DNA of 64,000 bases from positions 43,765 to 107,764 of the forward strand of contig UQLR01000007.1 in the NCBI GenBank assembly GCA_900541975.1, given 5' to 3'. The notes under the pieces were generated by a model. That model ran no database searches. It saw nothing but the letters and a program-made list of their open reading frames with translations, and was not told where the DNA came from. This document shows, one piece after another, positions 22,736 through 31,754 of this stretch; the first letter of the stretch is position 1, and the number at the start of each line of letters is the position of its first letter. This DNA is from an uncultured Oscillospiraceae bacterium. Lineage in GTDB: Bacteria; Bacillota; Clostridia; Oscillospirales; Acutalibacteraceae. The translations under genes were made by a program, and so were the position numbers.

Positions 22736-25069
22736 TTAAATTTGTTCCATCTCTGAAGTGATTGCGTGTTTTACTCTGTCTTCTACTTCCGCGCGCTTTG
22801 CGTTGTTGAACCGGTCAACCGTTCCTACCAGATAGCCTGTAATCCTGCGGATGCGTTCAAAGGCAACATCGTCGTTTTCTTTTCTGCCGCATTTGGGGCA
22901 CTCGTCGCCAATAATGCCGGTATAGCCGCAGCAGGGGTCGCGGTCTACGGGATGGTTAATGGAGCCGTAGCCAATGCCGCACTCTTTCATAAAATGTACC
23001 ACCTGCTCAAAGGCGTCCAGATTTTCGGTTGGGTCGCCGTCGAGCTCAATATAAGAAATATGGCCGCCGTTTGTCAGGTTGTGATAAGGCGCTTCCAGTT
23101 TAATTTTATCATAGGCGGAAATGGGAAAATACACGGGGATATGGAAAGAGTTCGTATAGTATTCCCTGTCTGTAACACCGGGAATTTTCCCGAAGCGTTC
23201 GGCGTCTATACGGACAAACCGCCCGGAAAGGCCTTCGGCAGGCGTTGCAATTAAAGAAAAGTTCATACCATACTTTTTTGTCGCCGCATCCATCCGTTTG
23301 CGCATATAGCCGACAATTTCAAGCCCAAGATTTTGGGATTCCTTGCTTTCACCATGGTGCGCGCCCACAAGTGCTTTTAAGCATTCCGCAAGACCGATAA
23401 AGCCCAAAGTAAGCGTACCGTGCTTTAAGATGTCGCGAATGCTGTCGTTGGGGCCAAGCTTTTCTGAATCAATCCACACGCCCTGCCCCATCAAAAACGG
23501 GAAGTTGCGCACAAGCTTTTGCGCCTGTATTTCATAACGCTCTAAAAGCTGGTCAATAACAAGGTCAATCATGCGATCCAGCTGTTCGTAGAAAAAGTCT
23601 ATATTTTTGTTACTTAAAATCGCCAGGCGGGGAAGATTGATCGAGGTGAAGCTTAGGTTCCCCCTGCCGTTGACAATCTCTCTGGAGGGGTCGTAAGTGT
23701 TACCAATGACCCTGGTGCGGCAGCCCATATAGGCACATTCCGTCTCAGGGTGGCCTTCCTTATAATACTGCAGGTTAAACGGAGCGTCAATAAACGAAAA
23801 GTTTGGGAACAGCCTTTTGGCGCTTACGCGGCAGGCCAGCTTAAACAGGTCGTAATTGGGGTCGTCGTGGTTGTAATTGACGCCTTCCTTTACTTTAAAA
23901 ATATGAATGGGAAAAATAGGCGTTTCGCCGTTGCCCAGGCCGGCTTCTGTAGCAAGCAGAACGTTTTTAATAACCATGCGGCCTTCCGGCGTGGTGTCTG
24001 TTCCGTAATTGATGGAACTGAACGGAATTTGCGCCCCTGCTCTGGAATGCATGGTATTCAAATTATGAACGAAAGCTTCCATTGCCTGAAACACTGCCCG
24101 GTCTGTTTCTTTGTTTGCATGGTTGAAAGCAAAGCGCTGCATCTTGCGCGCAATTTTCTCACCGTATTTTTCCGTCAGAAGAGAAAGCTCCGCTTCCATA
24201 TAAGTTTCGCCGTCATCCAGCTTGGGATTGCTGCCGCTGTCTGCTTCCGCCGTATTGGCAAGATCCAAAGCCATCTGCGCCGCGTCTTCGTCCTCTGTTA
24301 AAAGCTCTGCTGCTCTGGACAGATTCTGACGATAAATCCTCCGGTAGGTTTTGGCAACGCCTTTAGCCATGCCATAATCAAAGTTGGGAATGCTCTGCCC
24401 GCCGTGCTGGTCGTTTTGATTGGACTGGATGGCAATGCAGGCGAGCGCCGCATAGCTTGCAATGTCATTTGGTTCACGCAAAAAGCCGTGGCCTGTGGAA
24501 AACCCGCCTGTAAAAAGTTTGTCAATATCAATCTGACAGCAGGTGGTTGTCAGGGTCAGAAAGTCCAGGTCATGAATATGAATATCGCCGTTTCTGTGCG
24601 CAGCGGCGTGCTTGGGGTTTAATATATACATTTCATAAAATTGTTTTGCACCCTCTGATCCATATTTAAGCATGGTCCCCATGGCGGTGTCGCCGTCTAT
24701 ATTGGCATTTTCACGCTTTACATCGTTATCTTTGGCCGCCTTAAAGGTCAAATCTTCATAAATTTTCATCAGACGGGTATTCATTTCGCGCACTCTTGTG
24801 CGCTCCGCACGGTATAGAATAAATTCCTTTGCCGTACGGGCATGTCCGTTTTCAATTAAAATTTTTTCCACAACGTCCTGCACGTGCTCGACCGTCGGCG
24901 TCGCCTGTGTTTCCTTTTCCAGATGGTCACGCACCTTTTTTGCAAGCTCCTGCGCGGCCTCATAATCGTTTCCTCCAATGGCCTGCGCAGCCTTAAAGAT
25001 AGCGTCTGTAATTTTCTTTAAATCAAACTGAACGGTTCGTCCATCACGTTTTTCTATGCTGGTCAACAT
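22736..25069 (-). CDS. nrdD: Anaerobic (class III) ribonucleoside-triphosphate reductase
   Basis: 777 aa from ATG 25069 (RBS AAGGAG); the longer frame from 25156 runs through the regulatory region. An N-terminal ATP-cone (residues 1-95, MLTSIEKRDGRTVQFDLKKI) gives allosteric control. The catalytic barrel follows, and the C terminus carries the zinc site (CCGYTG, CPKCGR) and the glycyl-radical loop RITGYLVGTVDRFN. It reduces NTPs to dNTPs with formate as reductant, and needs strict anaerobiosis and NrdG. A consensus promoter and an NrdR box precede it. Confidence 0.96.
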   Translation of the reverse strand: MLTSIEKRDGRTVQFDLKKITDAIFKAAQAIGGNDYEAAQELAKKVRDHLEKETQATPTVEHVQDVVEKILIENGHARTAKEFILYRAERTRVREMNTRLMKIYEDLTFKAAKDNDVKRENANIDGDTAMGTMLKYGSEGAKQFYEMYILNPKHAAAHRNGDIHIHDLDFLTLTTTCCQIDIDKLFTGGFSTGHGFLREPNDIASYAALACIAIQSNQNDQHGGQSIPNFDYGMAKGVAKTYRRIYRQNLSRAAELLTEDEDAAQMALDLANTAEADSGSNPKLDDGETYMEAELSLLTEKYGEKIARKMQRFAFNHANKETDRAVFQAMEAFVHNLNTMHSRAGAQIPFSSINYGTDTTPEGRMVIKNVLLATEAGLGNGETPIFPIHIFKVKEGVNYNHDDPNYDLFKLACRVSAKRLFPNFSFIDAPFNLQYYKEGHPETECAYMGCRTRVIGNTYDPSREIVNGRGNLSFTSINLPRLAILSNKNIDFFYEQLDRMIDLVIDQLLERYEIQAQKLVRNFPFLMGQGVWIDSEKLGPNDSIRDILKHGTLTLGFIGLAECLKALVGAHHGESKESQNLGLEIVGYMRKRMDAATKKYGMNFSLIATPAEGLSGRFVRIDAERFGKIPGVTDREYYTNSFHIPVYFPISAYDKIKLEAPYHNLTNGGHISYIELDGDPTENLDAFEQVVHFMKECGIGYGSINHPVDRDPCCGYTGIIGDECPKCGRKENDDVAFERIRRITGYLVGTVDRFNNAKRAEVEDRVKHAITSEMEQI

Positions 25070-25127
25070 GTTCTGATTCTCCTTTTCGTGCGTGGTTACA
25101 CCGAAATTGTTGTTCCTATTCTCCACA

Positions 25128-25143
25128 TCACTATATATAGTGT
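25128..25143. promoter_or_regulatory. NrdR box
   Basis: TCACTATATATAGTGT differs from the NrdR-box consensus ACACWATATATWGTGT at one position. It lies just downstream of the predicted nrdD start of transcription. A weaker half-site, TATAGT at 25168-25173, sits about 32 bp away over the -10, the usual spacing of paired NrdR boxes. Confidence 0.75.
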
Positions 25144-25165
25144 CCACGACTTCCAACGTTTAAAC

Positions 25166-25194
25166 AGTATAGTCCATATATAAGGGATAGTCAA
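25166..25194 (-). promoter_or_regulatory. Sigma-A promoter of nrdD
   Basis: On the minus strand TTGACT (25194-25189) and TATACT (25171-25166) with 17-bp spacing, adjacent to the NrdR box. Confidence 0.75.
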
Positions 25195-25530
25195 TAGTAA
25201 AATTGACGGTTTTAAAGGTTGTTTTTCGTGCAAAAGTGAAGAAAAGGCAGACTTAATGAGAAAGAAGAATTAAACAATTTATTGAGTTTGTTTTTTTAAA
25301 AACCACAATATATAGTTATAAAATAATAATAATTCTCAATTTATTTTTATGGAGTGTAAAAAGTCTTTTGGCATACGTATGCACGGTTGTGCTCTTTTCA
25401 GCCTGTGCAATACAGAAAAAGCACACGCACAATATATTGTGTGCCTGTTTTTTAATGTTTTATTAAAAAATAGGGAAAAGCGGTACCAAGGCATGCAAAC
25501 TGCAGGTAGAAAAGCAGCCGGGTATGATGG
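25195..25530. other. AT-rich nrdD-alr intergenic region with palindromes
   Basis: No convincing gene. It holds an NrdR-like element at 25303-25318 (CCACAATATATAGTTA), a perfect 12-bp palindrome GCATACGTATGC at 25371-25382, and a hairpin at 25421-25450 whose core GCACAATATATTGTGT (25427-25442) also matches the NrdR-box consensus at all but the first base and is followed by T6. Confidence 0.5.
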
Positions 25531-25559
25531 TTGACGGAAATGTAACAGAGGCATATAAT
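25531..25559 (+). promoter_or_regulatory. Sigma-A promoter of alr
   Basis: TTGACG at 25531-25536, 17-bp spacer, TATAAT at 25554-25559, about 46 bp upstream of the alr start. Confidence 0.85.
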
Positions 25560-25605
25560 ACATATTTATAAGGGAATAAAACAAAAAGCGGAGGAACCAG
25601 TCAGG

Positions 25606-26796
25606 ATGAATACCTTTGTCAGACGAACATGGGCGGAGATTAATCTAGACCATATTGCGCACAATTACCATGTAATCCGGCAGCATACGGACAAACATGC
25701 AATGGTTTGCTGCGTCATCAAAGCGGACGGCTATGGCCATGGGGCCGTAGAGCTTGCAAAACTGTACGAAAAGCTGGGGGCAGACTGGTTTGCCGTTTCG
25801 AATATAGAAGAGGCTATGCAGCTTCGCAATGCGGGGATCAGGCTGCCGATTTTGATCCTGGGATATACGCCGTGCGACTGCGCCGCCCTTTTGAGCAGGC
25901 AGAATATTTCACAGACAGTTTATTCAAACGATTATGCGCAGGCTTTGTCAAAAAGCGCACGGCAGGCGGGCGTAAAAATACAAATCCATTTAAAACTGGA
26001 CACCGGCATGAGCCGTATTGGTTTAATGTGCCAACGCTTTGCACGCGATGCGCATTCCATAGATGAAGCCGAGCAGATCTGCAGGTATGAAGGGCTGGTA
26101 CCGCAGGGGATTTTTACGCATTTTTCCGTAGCGGATGAGGGCCGGGCAGGAAAATCCTTTACGTTGCAGCAGTTTGCATGCTTTATGCATGTAGTTGAAG
26201 CGCTTGAAAAAAGAGGTATTTGTTTTGCCATTCGCCATTGCGCAAACAGCGGCGCGGTAATCGATTATAAGCAGACGCATCTGGACATGATAAGGGCGGG
26301 GATCATTTTGTATGGCCTTTCTCCATCGCCAAATTTGAAGGGAAAGCTTGAACTGTTGCCTGCCATGGAGCTTAAATCGGTGGTTTCGCATGTTAAGACT
26401 GTGCAACCCGGCGCAGACGTGAGTTACGGAAGGACATTTACCGCCGGGCAGGCAATGCGCCTGGCGACAGTTCCGGTGGGCTATGCAGACGGCTATATCC
26501 GCGCGCTTGCAAAAGAGGGGCGTGTGGGCATACGCGGCCGTCAGGCGAAAATTGTGGGCAGGATTTGTATGGATCAGCTGATTGCAGATGTGACCGAAAT
26601 CAAGGGTGTACAAATGGGCGATACGGTTACATTGTTTGGAACGGGGGAAAAGAATGCCCCTACGGCGGACGACATTGCGCGATGGAGCAATACGATTAAC
26701 TATGAGGTTACATGTCTTGTGGGCAAGCGTGTGGCAAGGGTTTATGTGGAAAACGGCGAGGTGGTCCATGCAGTTACGCTTGCAGACAATCTATAA
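25606..26796 (+). CDS. alr: Alanine racemase
   Basis: 396-aa PLP enzyme converting L- to D-alanine for peptidoglycan. The N-terminal RTWAEINLDHIAHNY leads to the PLP lysine (Lys39) in VIKADGYGHG. LKLDTGMSRIG and the second-domain VSYGRTF segment with its catalytic Tyr are present, as is GRICMDQ near the active-site entrance. The length is normal. It starts at ATG 25606 after GCGGAGG and a perfect-spacing promoter. polA begins 46 bp downstream, so the two may be co-transcribed. Confidence 0.96.
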   Translation: MNTFVRRTWAEINLDHIAHNYHVIRQHTDKHAMVCCVIKADGYGHGAVELAKLYEKLGADWFAVSNIEEAMQLRNAGIRLPILILGYTPCDCAALLSRQNISQTVYSNDYAQALSKSARQAGVKIQIHLKLDTGMSRIGLMCQRFARDAHSIDEAEQICRYEGLVPQGIFTHFSVADEGRAGKSFTLQQFACFMHVVEALEKRGICFAIRHCANSGAVIDYKQTHLDMIRAGIILYGLSPSPNLKGKLELLPAMELKSVVSHVKTVQPGADVSYGRTFTAGQAMRLATVPVGYADGYIRALAKEGRVGIRGRQAKIVGRICMDQLIADVTEIKGVQMGDTVTLFGTGEKNAPTADDIARWSNTINYEVTCLVGKRVARVYVENGEVVHAVTLADNL

Positions 26797-26842
26797 ATAT
26801 GCAGGCAGTATGCCGGGCGATGGATGGAAGGAGTAAAAGCAT

Positions 26843-29446
26843 ATGAAGCTTCTTGTGCTGGACGGAAACAGCATTTTAAACCGCGCATTTTACGGAATCA
26901 AACTATTGACTACCAAAGACGGCCGCTATACAAATGCCATTTACGGTTTTTTGACCATGTTTCGCAAGATTGCAGAAACCGTGGAGCCGCAGGGTGTGGC
27001 GGTGGCCTTCGATATGCGCGCCCCTACGTTCCGGCACAGGGAATATGCAGGTTACAAAGCGCAGCGCAAGGGTATGCCGGAAGAGCTGGCCCAGCAGCTG
27101 CCGGTGCTGAAAAGGCTGCTGGCGCTTTTGGGGTATAAGATTGTAGAGTGTGAGGGCTATGAAGCCGACGATATTCTTGGCACGCTTGCGGCCGCCTGTG
27201 AAAAAACGGGGAACACATGCGTGATTGCCACAGGGGACCGGGACAGCCTGCAGCTTGTGTCGGATTATGTAACCGTGCGCCTTGCCGCAACGAAGATGGG
27301 AAGGCCGGAGGTAACTGTGTACGACCGGGCGAAAATCAAAGAAGATTATGGTGTGGAGCCGGCGCAGCTGATTGATATTAAGGCTCTGCAGGGGGACAGT
27401 TCCGATAATATTCCAGGCGTCAGAGGGATTGGGCCAAAGGGCGCGGCAGATTTAATTATACGCTTTCAAGACCTGGATACGGTTTATCAAAAGATTGATA
27501 CTGCCGATATAAAAGATAGCGTACGCCGCAAGCTTTTGGAAGACAAAGACAACGCGTATTTAAGCCGGCGCCTGGGTACCATTTGTAAAACGGCGCCGAT
27601 TGATACAGAGCTTGCGCATTATATCCCTGCACCCGGTGATCATGCAGGCGCGGTGCGCCTGATGGCGGAGCTGGAGTTGTTTTCTTTAATTGACAAAATG
27701 GGGCTTCGCAATGCGGACACTATGCCCCAATCCACGCCGCAGAAACAGGAAAAACCTTGGGATATTGTTTATGCGAAGGATTTGCAGCAGCTGTTAAATG
27801 CAGTGATCGCGCAGGGCGTTGCTACCTTTGCTGTAGATATGGAAAACGGGCAGACCAACGCGCTTGCATTTGCGCTTGACGGGCGGGTTGAAATTGTACA
27901 AAACCAGCCGGGCTTTTCCGCTTTTTTAAAGGCGTTGTTTGAAAACCGTACCATTAAAAAACAAACGCACGACATCAAACCGGTATTATCTGCGCTGCAC
28001 AAAATGGATATTACGGCTGAAAATGCAGGGTTTGACACAATGCTGGCGGCTTATCTTTTAAACCCTTCGGCCAATTCCTATGCAGTGTCCCGTTTGTTGG
28101 AGGAATATGCCGTTTCCGCACCAAGAGTGCAACAGGAGGAAGAACAGCGGCTTCCTTTTGCAGAAGAAGCGGCCGCGTTGCCGGCGCTTATACAGGCGCT
28201 TGCGCGCAAAATTGAAGTAAACGGACAGGAAAAACTCTTGCAGGAAATTGAGATTCCGCTTGCAGACGTGCTTTCCAGAATGGAAAACACAGGCTTTATG
28301 GTGGATGCACAGGGAATTGCGCAATATGGGAAGTCTTTGGAGGCAAGGCTTGCGGAAATACAGCAGACGGTGTATGACGAAGTTGGTTATACGTTTAATA
28401 TCAATTCCCCCAAGCAACTGGGGGAAGCGCTGTTTGAAAAGTTGATGCTGCCTGTTGGAAAGAAGACAAAAAGCGGCTATTCCACCAGTGCAGAGGTATT
28501 GGAAAATCTGAAAAACGACCATCCGGCTGTTGCGCATGTGCTGGAATACCGCGCGCTTGCCAAGCTGAAATCCACATATTGCGACGGACTGCTGAAGGTG
28601 ATCGCACAGGACGAGCGTATCCATTCCAGTTTTAATCAGACAGAAACGCGTACCGGCAGAATCAGCTCGACAGAACCAAACTTGCAGAACATTCCGGTGC
28701 GCACTCAGCAGGGCAAAGAGATGCGCCGCTTTTTCTGTGCAAAAGAAGGCTGGCTGCTGGTAGATGCAGATTATTCGCAGATTGAGCTGCGCGTTCTGGC
28801 AGATCTGGCAGACGACAAGGCTATGATCCAGGCGTTTCAAAACGAAGAGGATATCCATGCCATCACGGCTTCGCAGGTGTTTAATATACCGCTTTCTATG
28901 GTAACGCCCATTATGCGCAGCCGTGCAAAGGCGGTAAATTTTGGAATTGTATACGGCATTGGCGCGTTTTCCCTTTCCAAGGATATTGGCGTTACCAGAA
29001 AGGAAGCAGCTAACTATATTCAGGCGTATTTAAAACATTACAGCGGCGTGGATGCGTATATGCGCCACATTGTCGAAAAAGCGAAAAGTGACGGTTATGT
29101 GGAAACGCTATACGGCAGACGTCGGTATTTGCCGGAGCTTGCCTCCAGCAATTTTAATCTGCGCTCCTTTGGTGAACGTGTTGCAAGAAATATGCCCATA
29201 CAGGGAACGGCCGCGGATATTATAAAAATTGCGATGATCCGCGTAGACCGCCGCCTGCGAAAGGAGGGCATGCGCGCCCGTTTGATTTTGCAGGTGCATG
29301 ACGAGCTGCTGGTGGAAGCACCTGCAGACGAGGCAATGCGGGCGGCCATGCTTTTGCAGGAGGAGATGGAAGCTGCCTGCAAGCTGCGTGTACCGCTTGT
29401 AGCCCAGGCGGCGATTGGAAGAACGTGGTTTGACGCAAAAGGTTAA
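26843..29446 (+). CDS. polA: DNA polymerase I
   Basis: 867 aa. Residues 1-290 form the 5'-3' exonuclease/flap domain (KLLVLDGNSILNRAFYG, EADDILGT, GDSSDNIPGVRGIGPKGA). The 3'-5' exonuclease region (about 305-480) keeps the fold and a D-x-E-like first motif (VDMEN), but the third motif YxxxD is not found, so proofreading is probably lost as in Bacillus Pol I. The polymerase domain is intact: DYSQIELRVLA (motif A), RSRAKAVNFGIVYG (motif B), QVHDELLVE (motif C). It starts at ATG 26843 after GGAAGGAG. It handles Okazaki fragments and repair synthesis. Confidence 0.96.
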   Translation: MKLLVLDGNSILNRAFYGIKLLTTKDGRYTNAIYGFLTMFRKIAETVEPQGVAVAFDMRAPTFRHREYAGYKAQRKGMPEELAQQLPVLKRLLALLGYKIVECEGYEADDILGTLAAACEKTGNTCVIATGDRDSLQLVSDYVTVRLAATKMGRPEVTVYDRAKIKEDYGVEPAQLIDIKALQGDSSDNIPGVRGIGPKGAADLIIRFQDLDTVYQKIDTADIKDSVRRKLLEDKDNAYLSRRLGTICKTAPIDTELAHYIPAPGDHAGAVRLMAELELFSLIDKMGLRNADTMPQSTPQKQEKPWDIVYAKDLQQLLNAVIAQGVATFAVDMENGQTNALAFALDGRVEIVQNQPGFSAFLKALFENRTIKKQTHDIKPVLSALHKMDITAENAGFDTMLAAYLLNPSANSYAVSRLLEEYAVSAPRVQQEEEQRLPFAEEAAALPALIQALARKIEVNGQEKLLQEIEIPLADVLSRMENTGFMVDAQGIAQYGKSLEARLAEIQQTVYDEVGYTFNINSPKQLGEALFEKLMLPVGKKTKSGYSTSAEVLENLKNDHPAVAHVLEYRALAKLKSTYCDGLLKVIAQDERIHSSFNQTETRTGRISSTEPNLQNIPVRTQQGKEMRRFFCAKEGWLLVDADYSQIELRVLADLADDKAMIQAFQNEEDIHAITASQVFNIPLSMVTPIMRSRAKAVNFGIVYGIGAFSLSKDIGVTRKEAANYIQAYLKHYSGVDAYMRHIVEKAKSDGYVETLYGRRRYLPELASSNFNLRSFGERVARNMPIQGTAADIIKIAMIRVDRRLRKEGMRARLILQVHDELLVEAPADEAMRAAMLLQEEMEAACKLRVPLVAQAAIGRTWFDAKG

Positions 29447-29540
29447 AAATATAATTATAAATTGGTCTGCTTTGGCCCTTTTTGGATTGTTCAGGCGGGT
29501 TTGGCAGTATCTGACAGAAAAAGCGGAGGATGAAAGTATT

Positions 29541-29981
29541 TTGAACATTACGTTTATATGTACGGGCAATACCTGCCGCAGCCCCATGGCGCAGGCTTTG
29601 TTTACACAGATGGCGCAAGATAGCGGGATAACATTTACCGCCAGCAGCGCCGGGCTTGCCGCCATGCCGGGACAACCCGCGGCGGAATATGCGGTTAAGG
29701 CCTGTAAAGCGCTGGGAGCAGATTTGTCTGCACACCGCTCAAAAAGCCTTTTACAAGAAGACCTCGCATCGACTGACCTTTTTGTGGTTATGACTATGCA
29801 GCATGCACAGGCACTTATGAAGCTTGGTGTTGCGAAAAATAAAATTTATATTCTTCATGTTCCAGACCCGTTTGGCGGTAATTTGGAAACCTACACGCAA
29901 TGTTGTAAAGAAATCCGCCGGCAGCTGGCTACTCTTCTGGAGCTGATCAAAAAACAGGAGCAAAAAAGGACGGATGAATAA
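29541..29981 (+). CDS. Low molecular weight protein tyrosine phosphatase (YwlE-like)
   Basis: 146 aa from TTG 29541, placed after GGAGGA; the longer frame overlaps polA and is not homologous. The catalytic P-loop CTGNTCRS (C-x5-R-S) begins at residue 7, and the general-acid Asp is in VPDPFGG. In Bacillota this subfamily, with Thr in the P-loop, includes the protein-arginine phosphatase YwlE that opposes McsB; here the Thr in GNTCRS supports that activity. The tsaC gene that often neighbours it is not in the window. The stop overlaps the start of rimI. Confidence 0.85.
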   Translation: MNITFICTGNTCRSPMAQALFTQMAQDSGITFTASSAGLAAMPGQPAAEYAVKACKALGADLSAHRSKSLLQEDLASTDLFVVMTMQHAQALMKLGVAKNKIYILHVPDPFGGNLETYTQCCKEIRRQLATLLELIKKQEQKRTDE

Positions 29982-30423
29982 GAAAATAACCGTTATTCCC
30001 ATGGAACGCAGGCATATAAAAGAAGTTGCACAGCTTGAAGCATTATGCTTTTCAAAGCCCTGGAGCGAACAGGGGCTTTTGTCAGAGCTTGTAAACGGCA
30101 CGGCGCATTTTTTTGTAGCGCAAAACGAAGGAGAAACGATTGGATACATAGGTATGCACATTGTATGCGACGAGGCGTACATTGCAAATCTTGCCGTACA
30201 CCCCGGCCACAGAAAAAAAGGTGTGGGGCGCACGCTTTTACATATGGCACAGGGGTTTGCGTTGGGTATGGGCGCTAAATTTTTATCTCTGGAAGTACGC
30301 CAGAGCAATCAGCCGGCTATCAGCCTGTACCGCAGCGAAGGCTTTAAAACGGCGGGCAGGCGCAAAGGGTTTTATACCCAGCCGAAAGAGGATGCGCTGA
30401 TCTTAACGCTACTTTTTGACTGA
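29974..30423 (+). CDS. rimI: Ribosomal protein S18-alanine N-acetyltransferase
   Basis: 149-aa GNAT enzyme that N-terminally acetylates S18. It has VIPMERRHIKEVAQLEALCF at the N terminus, ANLAVHPGHRKKGVGRTLL as the acetyl-CoA loop, and the RimI-specific LEVRQSNQPAISLYRSEGF motif followed by RRKGFYTQPKEDALIL. It overlaps the phosphatase gene by 8 bases and precedes tsaD by 21 bp, the common rimI-tsaD order. tsaB and tsaE are not adjacent. Confidence 0.93.
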   Translation: MNKKITVIPMERRHIKEVAQLEALCFSKPWSEQGLLSELVNGTAHFFVAQNEGETIGYIGMHIVCDEAYIANLAVHPGHRKKGVGRTLLHMAQGFALGMGAKFLSLEVRQSNQPAISLYRSEGFKTAGRRKGFYTQPKEDALILTLLFD

Positions 30424-30444
30424 TCTGAAAAACGGAGGACAAAT

Positions 30445-31455
30445 ATGAAAATTCTTGCGATAGAAAGCTCTTGTGATGAAACGGCCGCAGCCGTAGTAGA
30501 AGACGGCAGAACAGTTTTGTCTTCGGTGGTTGCTTCGCAGGTAGAGGAACACAGGCTGTATGGCGGCGTAGTGCCGGAAATTGCGTCGCGCAGGCATGCA
30601 GAAGCGATCTGCGCAGTAACACAGCAGGCGTTGGAACAGGCACAGTGTACGCTTGCTGCCATAGACGCGTTTGCAGTGACATATGCGCCGGGGTTGATTG
30701 GGGCGCTGTTGGTGGGCGTAAATTATGTAAAGGGGCTGTCGCTTGCAGCGGGCAAACCGCTGATCCCCGTACACCATCTGCGCGCGCATATTGCAGCCAA
30801 TTATATAGCTCACAGCGCGCTTGAACCACCGTTTTTATGCCTAGTGGTCAGCGGCGGACACAGCCATATTATCAGGGTGGACGGCTATACACAGATGCAT
30901 GTAATAGGAAAAACGCGCGACGATGCCGCGGGTGAAGCTTTTGATAAGGCCGCGCGGACAATGGGGATGCCTTATCCCGGCGGCGTTTATCTGGACAAGA
31001 TTGCACAGCAGGGAAATGACGCGGCGTTCAGACTGCCGCACCCGACCGTGGAGGGCGCGCCGTATGATTTTAGCTTTTCCGGGCTCAAAACAGCGATGAT
31101 TAACCTTGTTCATAATGCCATGCAAAAGGGGGAAGAGCTTCCGGTGGAAGATTTGTCCGCATCATTTCGCAAAGCGGTGGTGGACTGCCTGACAGACCGT
31201 TTTTTAAAAGCCGCAAAGAATACGGGCAGTAAAACGCTTGTAACGGCGGGCGGCGTTTCTGCAAATTCCCTGCTGCGCAACCGTTTGCAAAACGCGTGCA
31301 AAGAGCTGAATTATAAGCTGTATATGCCGCCGCTTTCGTTGTGTGGTGATAATGCGGCTATGGTGGGCGCGCAGGGATATTTCGAATTTTTAAACGGAAG
31401 GACGGCAGATCTTTCCCTGAACGCCTGCGCCACAATGTCTATTGAACAGGGATAA
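30445..31455 (+). CDS. tsaD: tRNA N6-adenosine threonylcarbamoyltransferase
   Basis: 336-aa ASKHA-fold protein that transfers threonylcarbamoyl to A37 of ANN-decoding tRNAs (t6A) with TsaB and TsaE. It begins MKILAIESSCDETAAAVVED; the metal ligands His-x3-His are in HHLRAHIAANY; DDAAGEAFDKAARTMG and GGVSANSLLRNRL are conserved ATP-site segments. It starts at ATG 30445 after GGAGG. The product t6A is the substrate of TcdA (3354). Confidence 0.97.
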   Translation: MKILAIESSCDETAAAVVEDGRTVLSSVVASQVEEHRLYGGVVPEIASRRHAEAICAVTQQALEQAQCTLAAIDAFAVTYAPGLIGALLVGVNYVKGLSLAAGKPLIPVHHLRAHIAANYIAHSALEPPFLCLVVSGGHSHIIRVDGYTQMHVIGKTRDDAAGEAFDKAARTMGMPYPGGVYLDKIAQQGNDAAFRLPHPTVEGAPYDFSFSGLKTAMINLVHNAMQKGEELPVEDLSASFRKAVVDCLTDRFLKAAKNTGSKTLVTAGGVSANSLLRNRLQNACKELNYKLYMPPLSLCGDNAAMVGAQGYFEFLNGRTADLSLNACATMSIEQG

Positions 31456-31674
31456 TTGCAAAGGCGTCTTCTCAGTTTTACGCACAGACCCAATGTTATT
31501 GTTTTTGAATAGTATTGTTTTGCAATAGAAGGATTTTTATTTATTTCTTGCGAAAAGCAGGCTTTCGTTTAAATAAAGTGACTATTTTATATAAATTTTG
31601 CAGGATTTTGCAAGAGATTATTCGTTTTAACAGAAAAAATGCAGGAAGCTGATTATAAATTCACAATTTGTACA
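31456..31674. other. tsaD-pckG intergenic region
   Basis: AT-rich, no gene or clear terminator after tsaD seen; the pckG promoter begins at 31675. Confidence 0.4.
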
Positions 31675-31703
31675 TTGATAAATCTTTTCGATTGTATTAT
31701 AAT
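31675..31703 (+). promoter_or_regulatory. Sigma-A promoter of pckG
   Basis: TTGATA at 31675-31680 and TATAAT at 31698-31703 with 17-bp spacing, 52 bp before the start codon. Confidence 0.8.
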
Positions 31704-31754
31704 AAAAGACAGTGTTGAAGGCCCATATAAACGTATAGAAAGGGGATTGTAATC

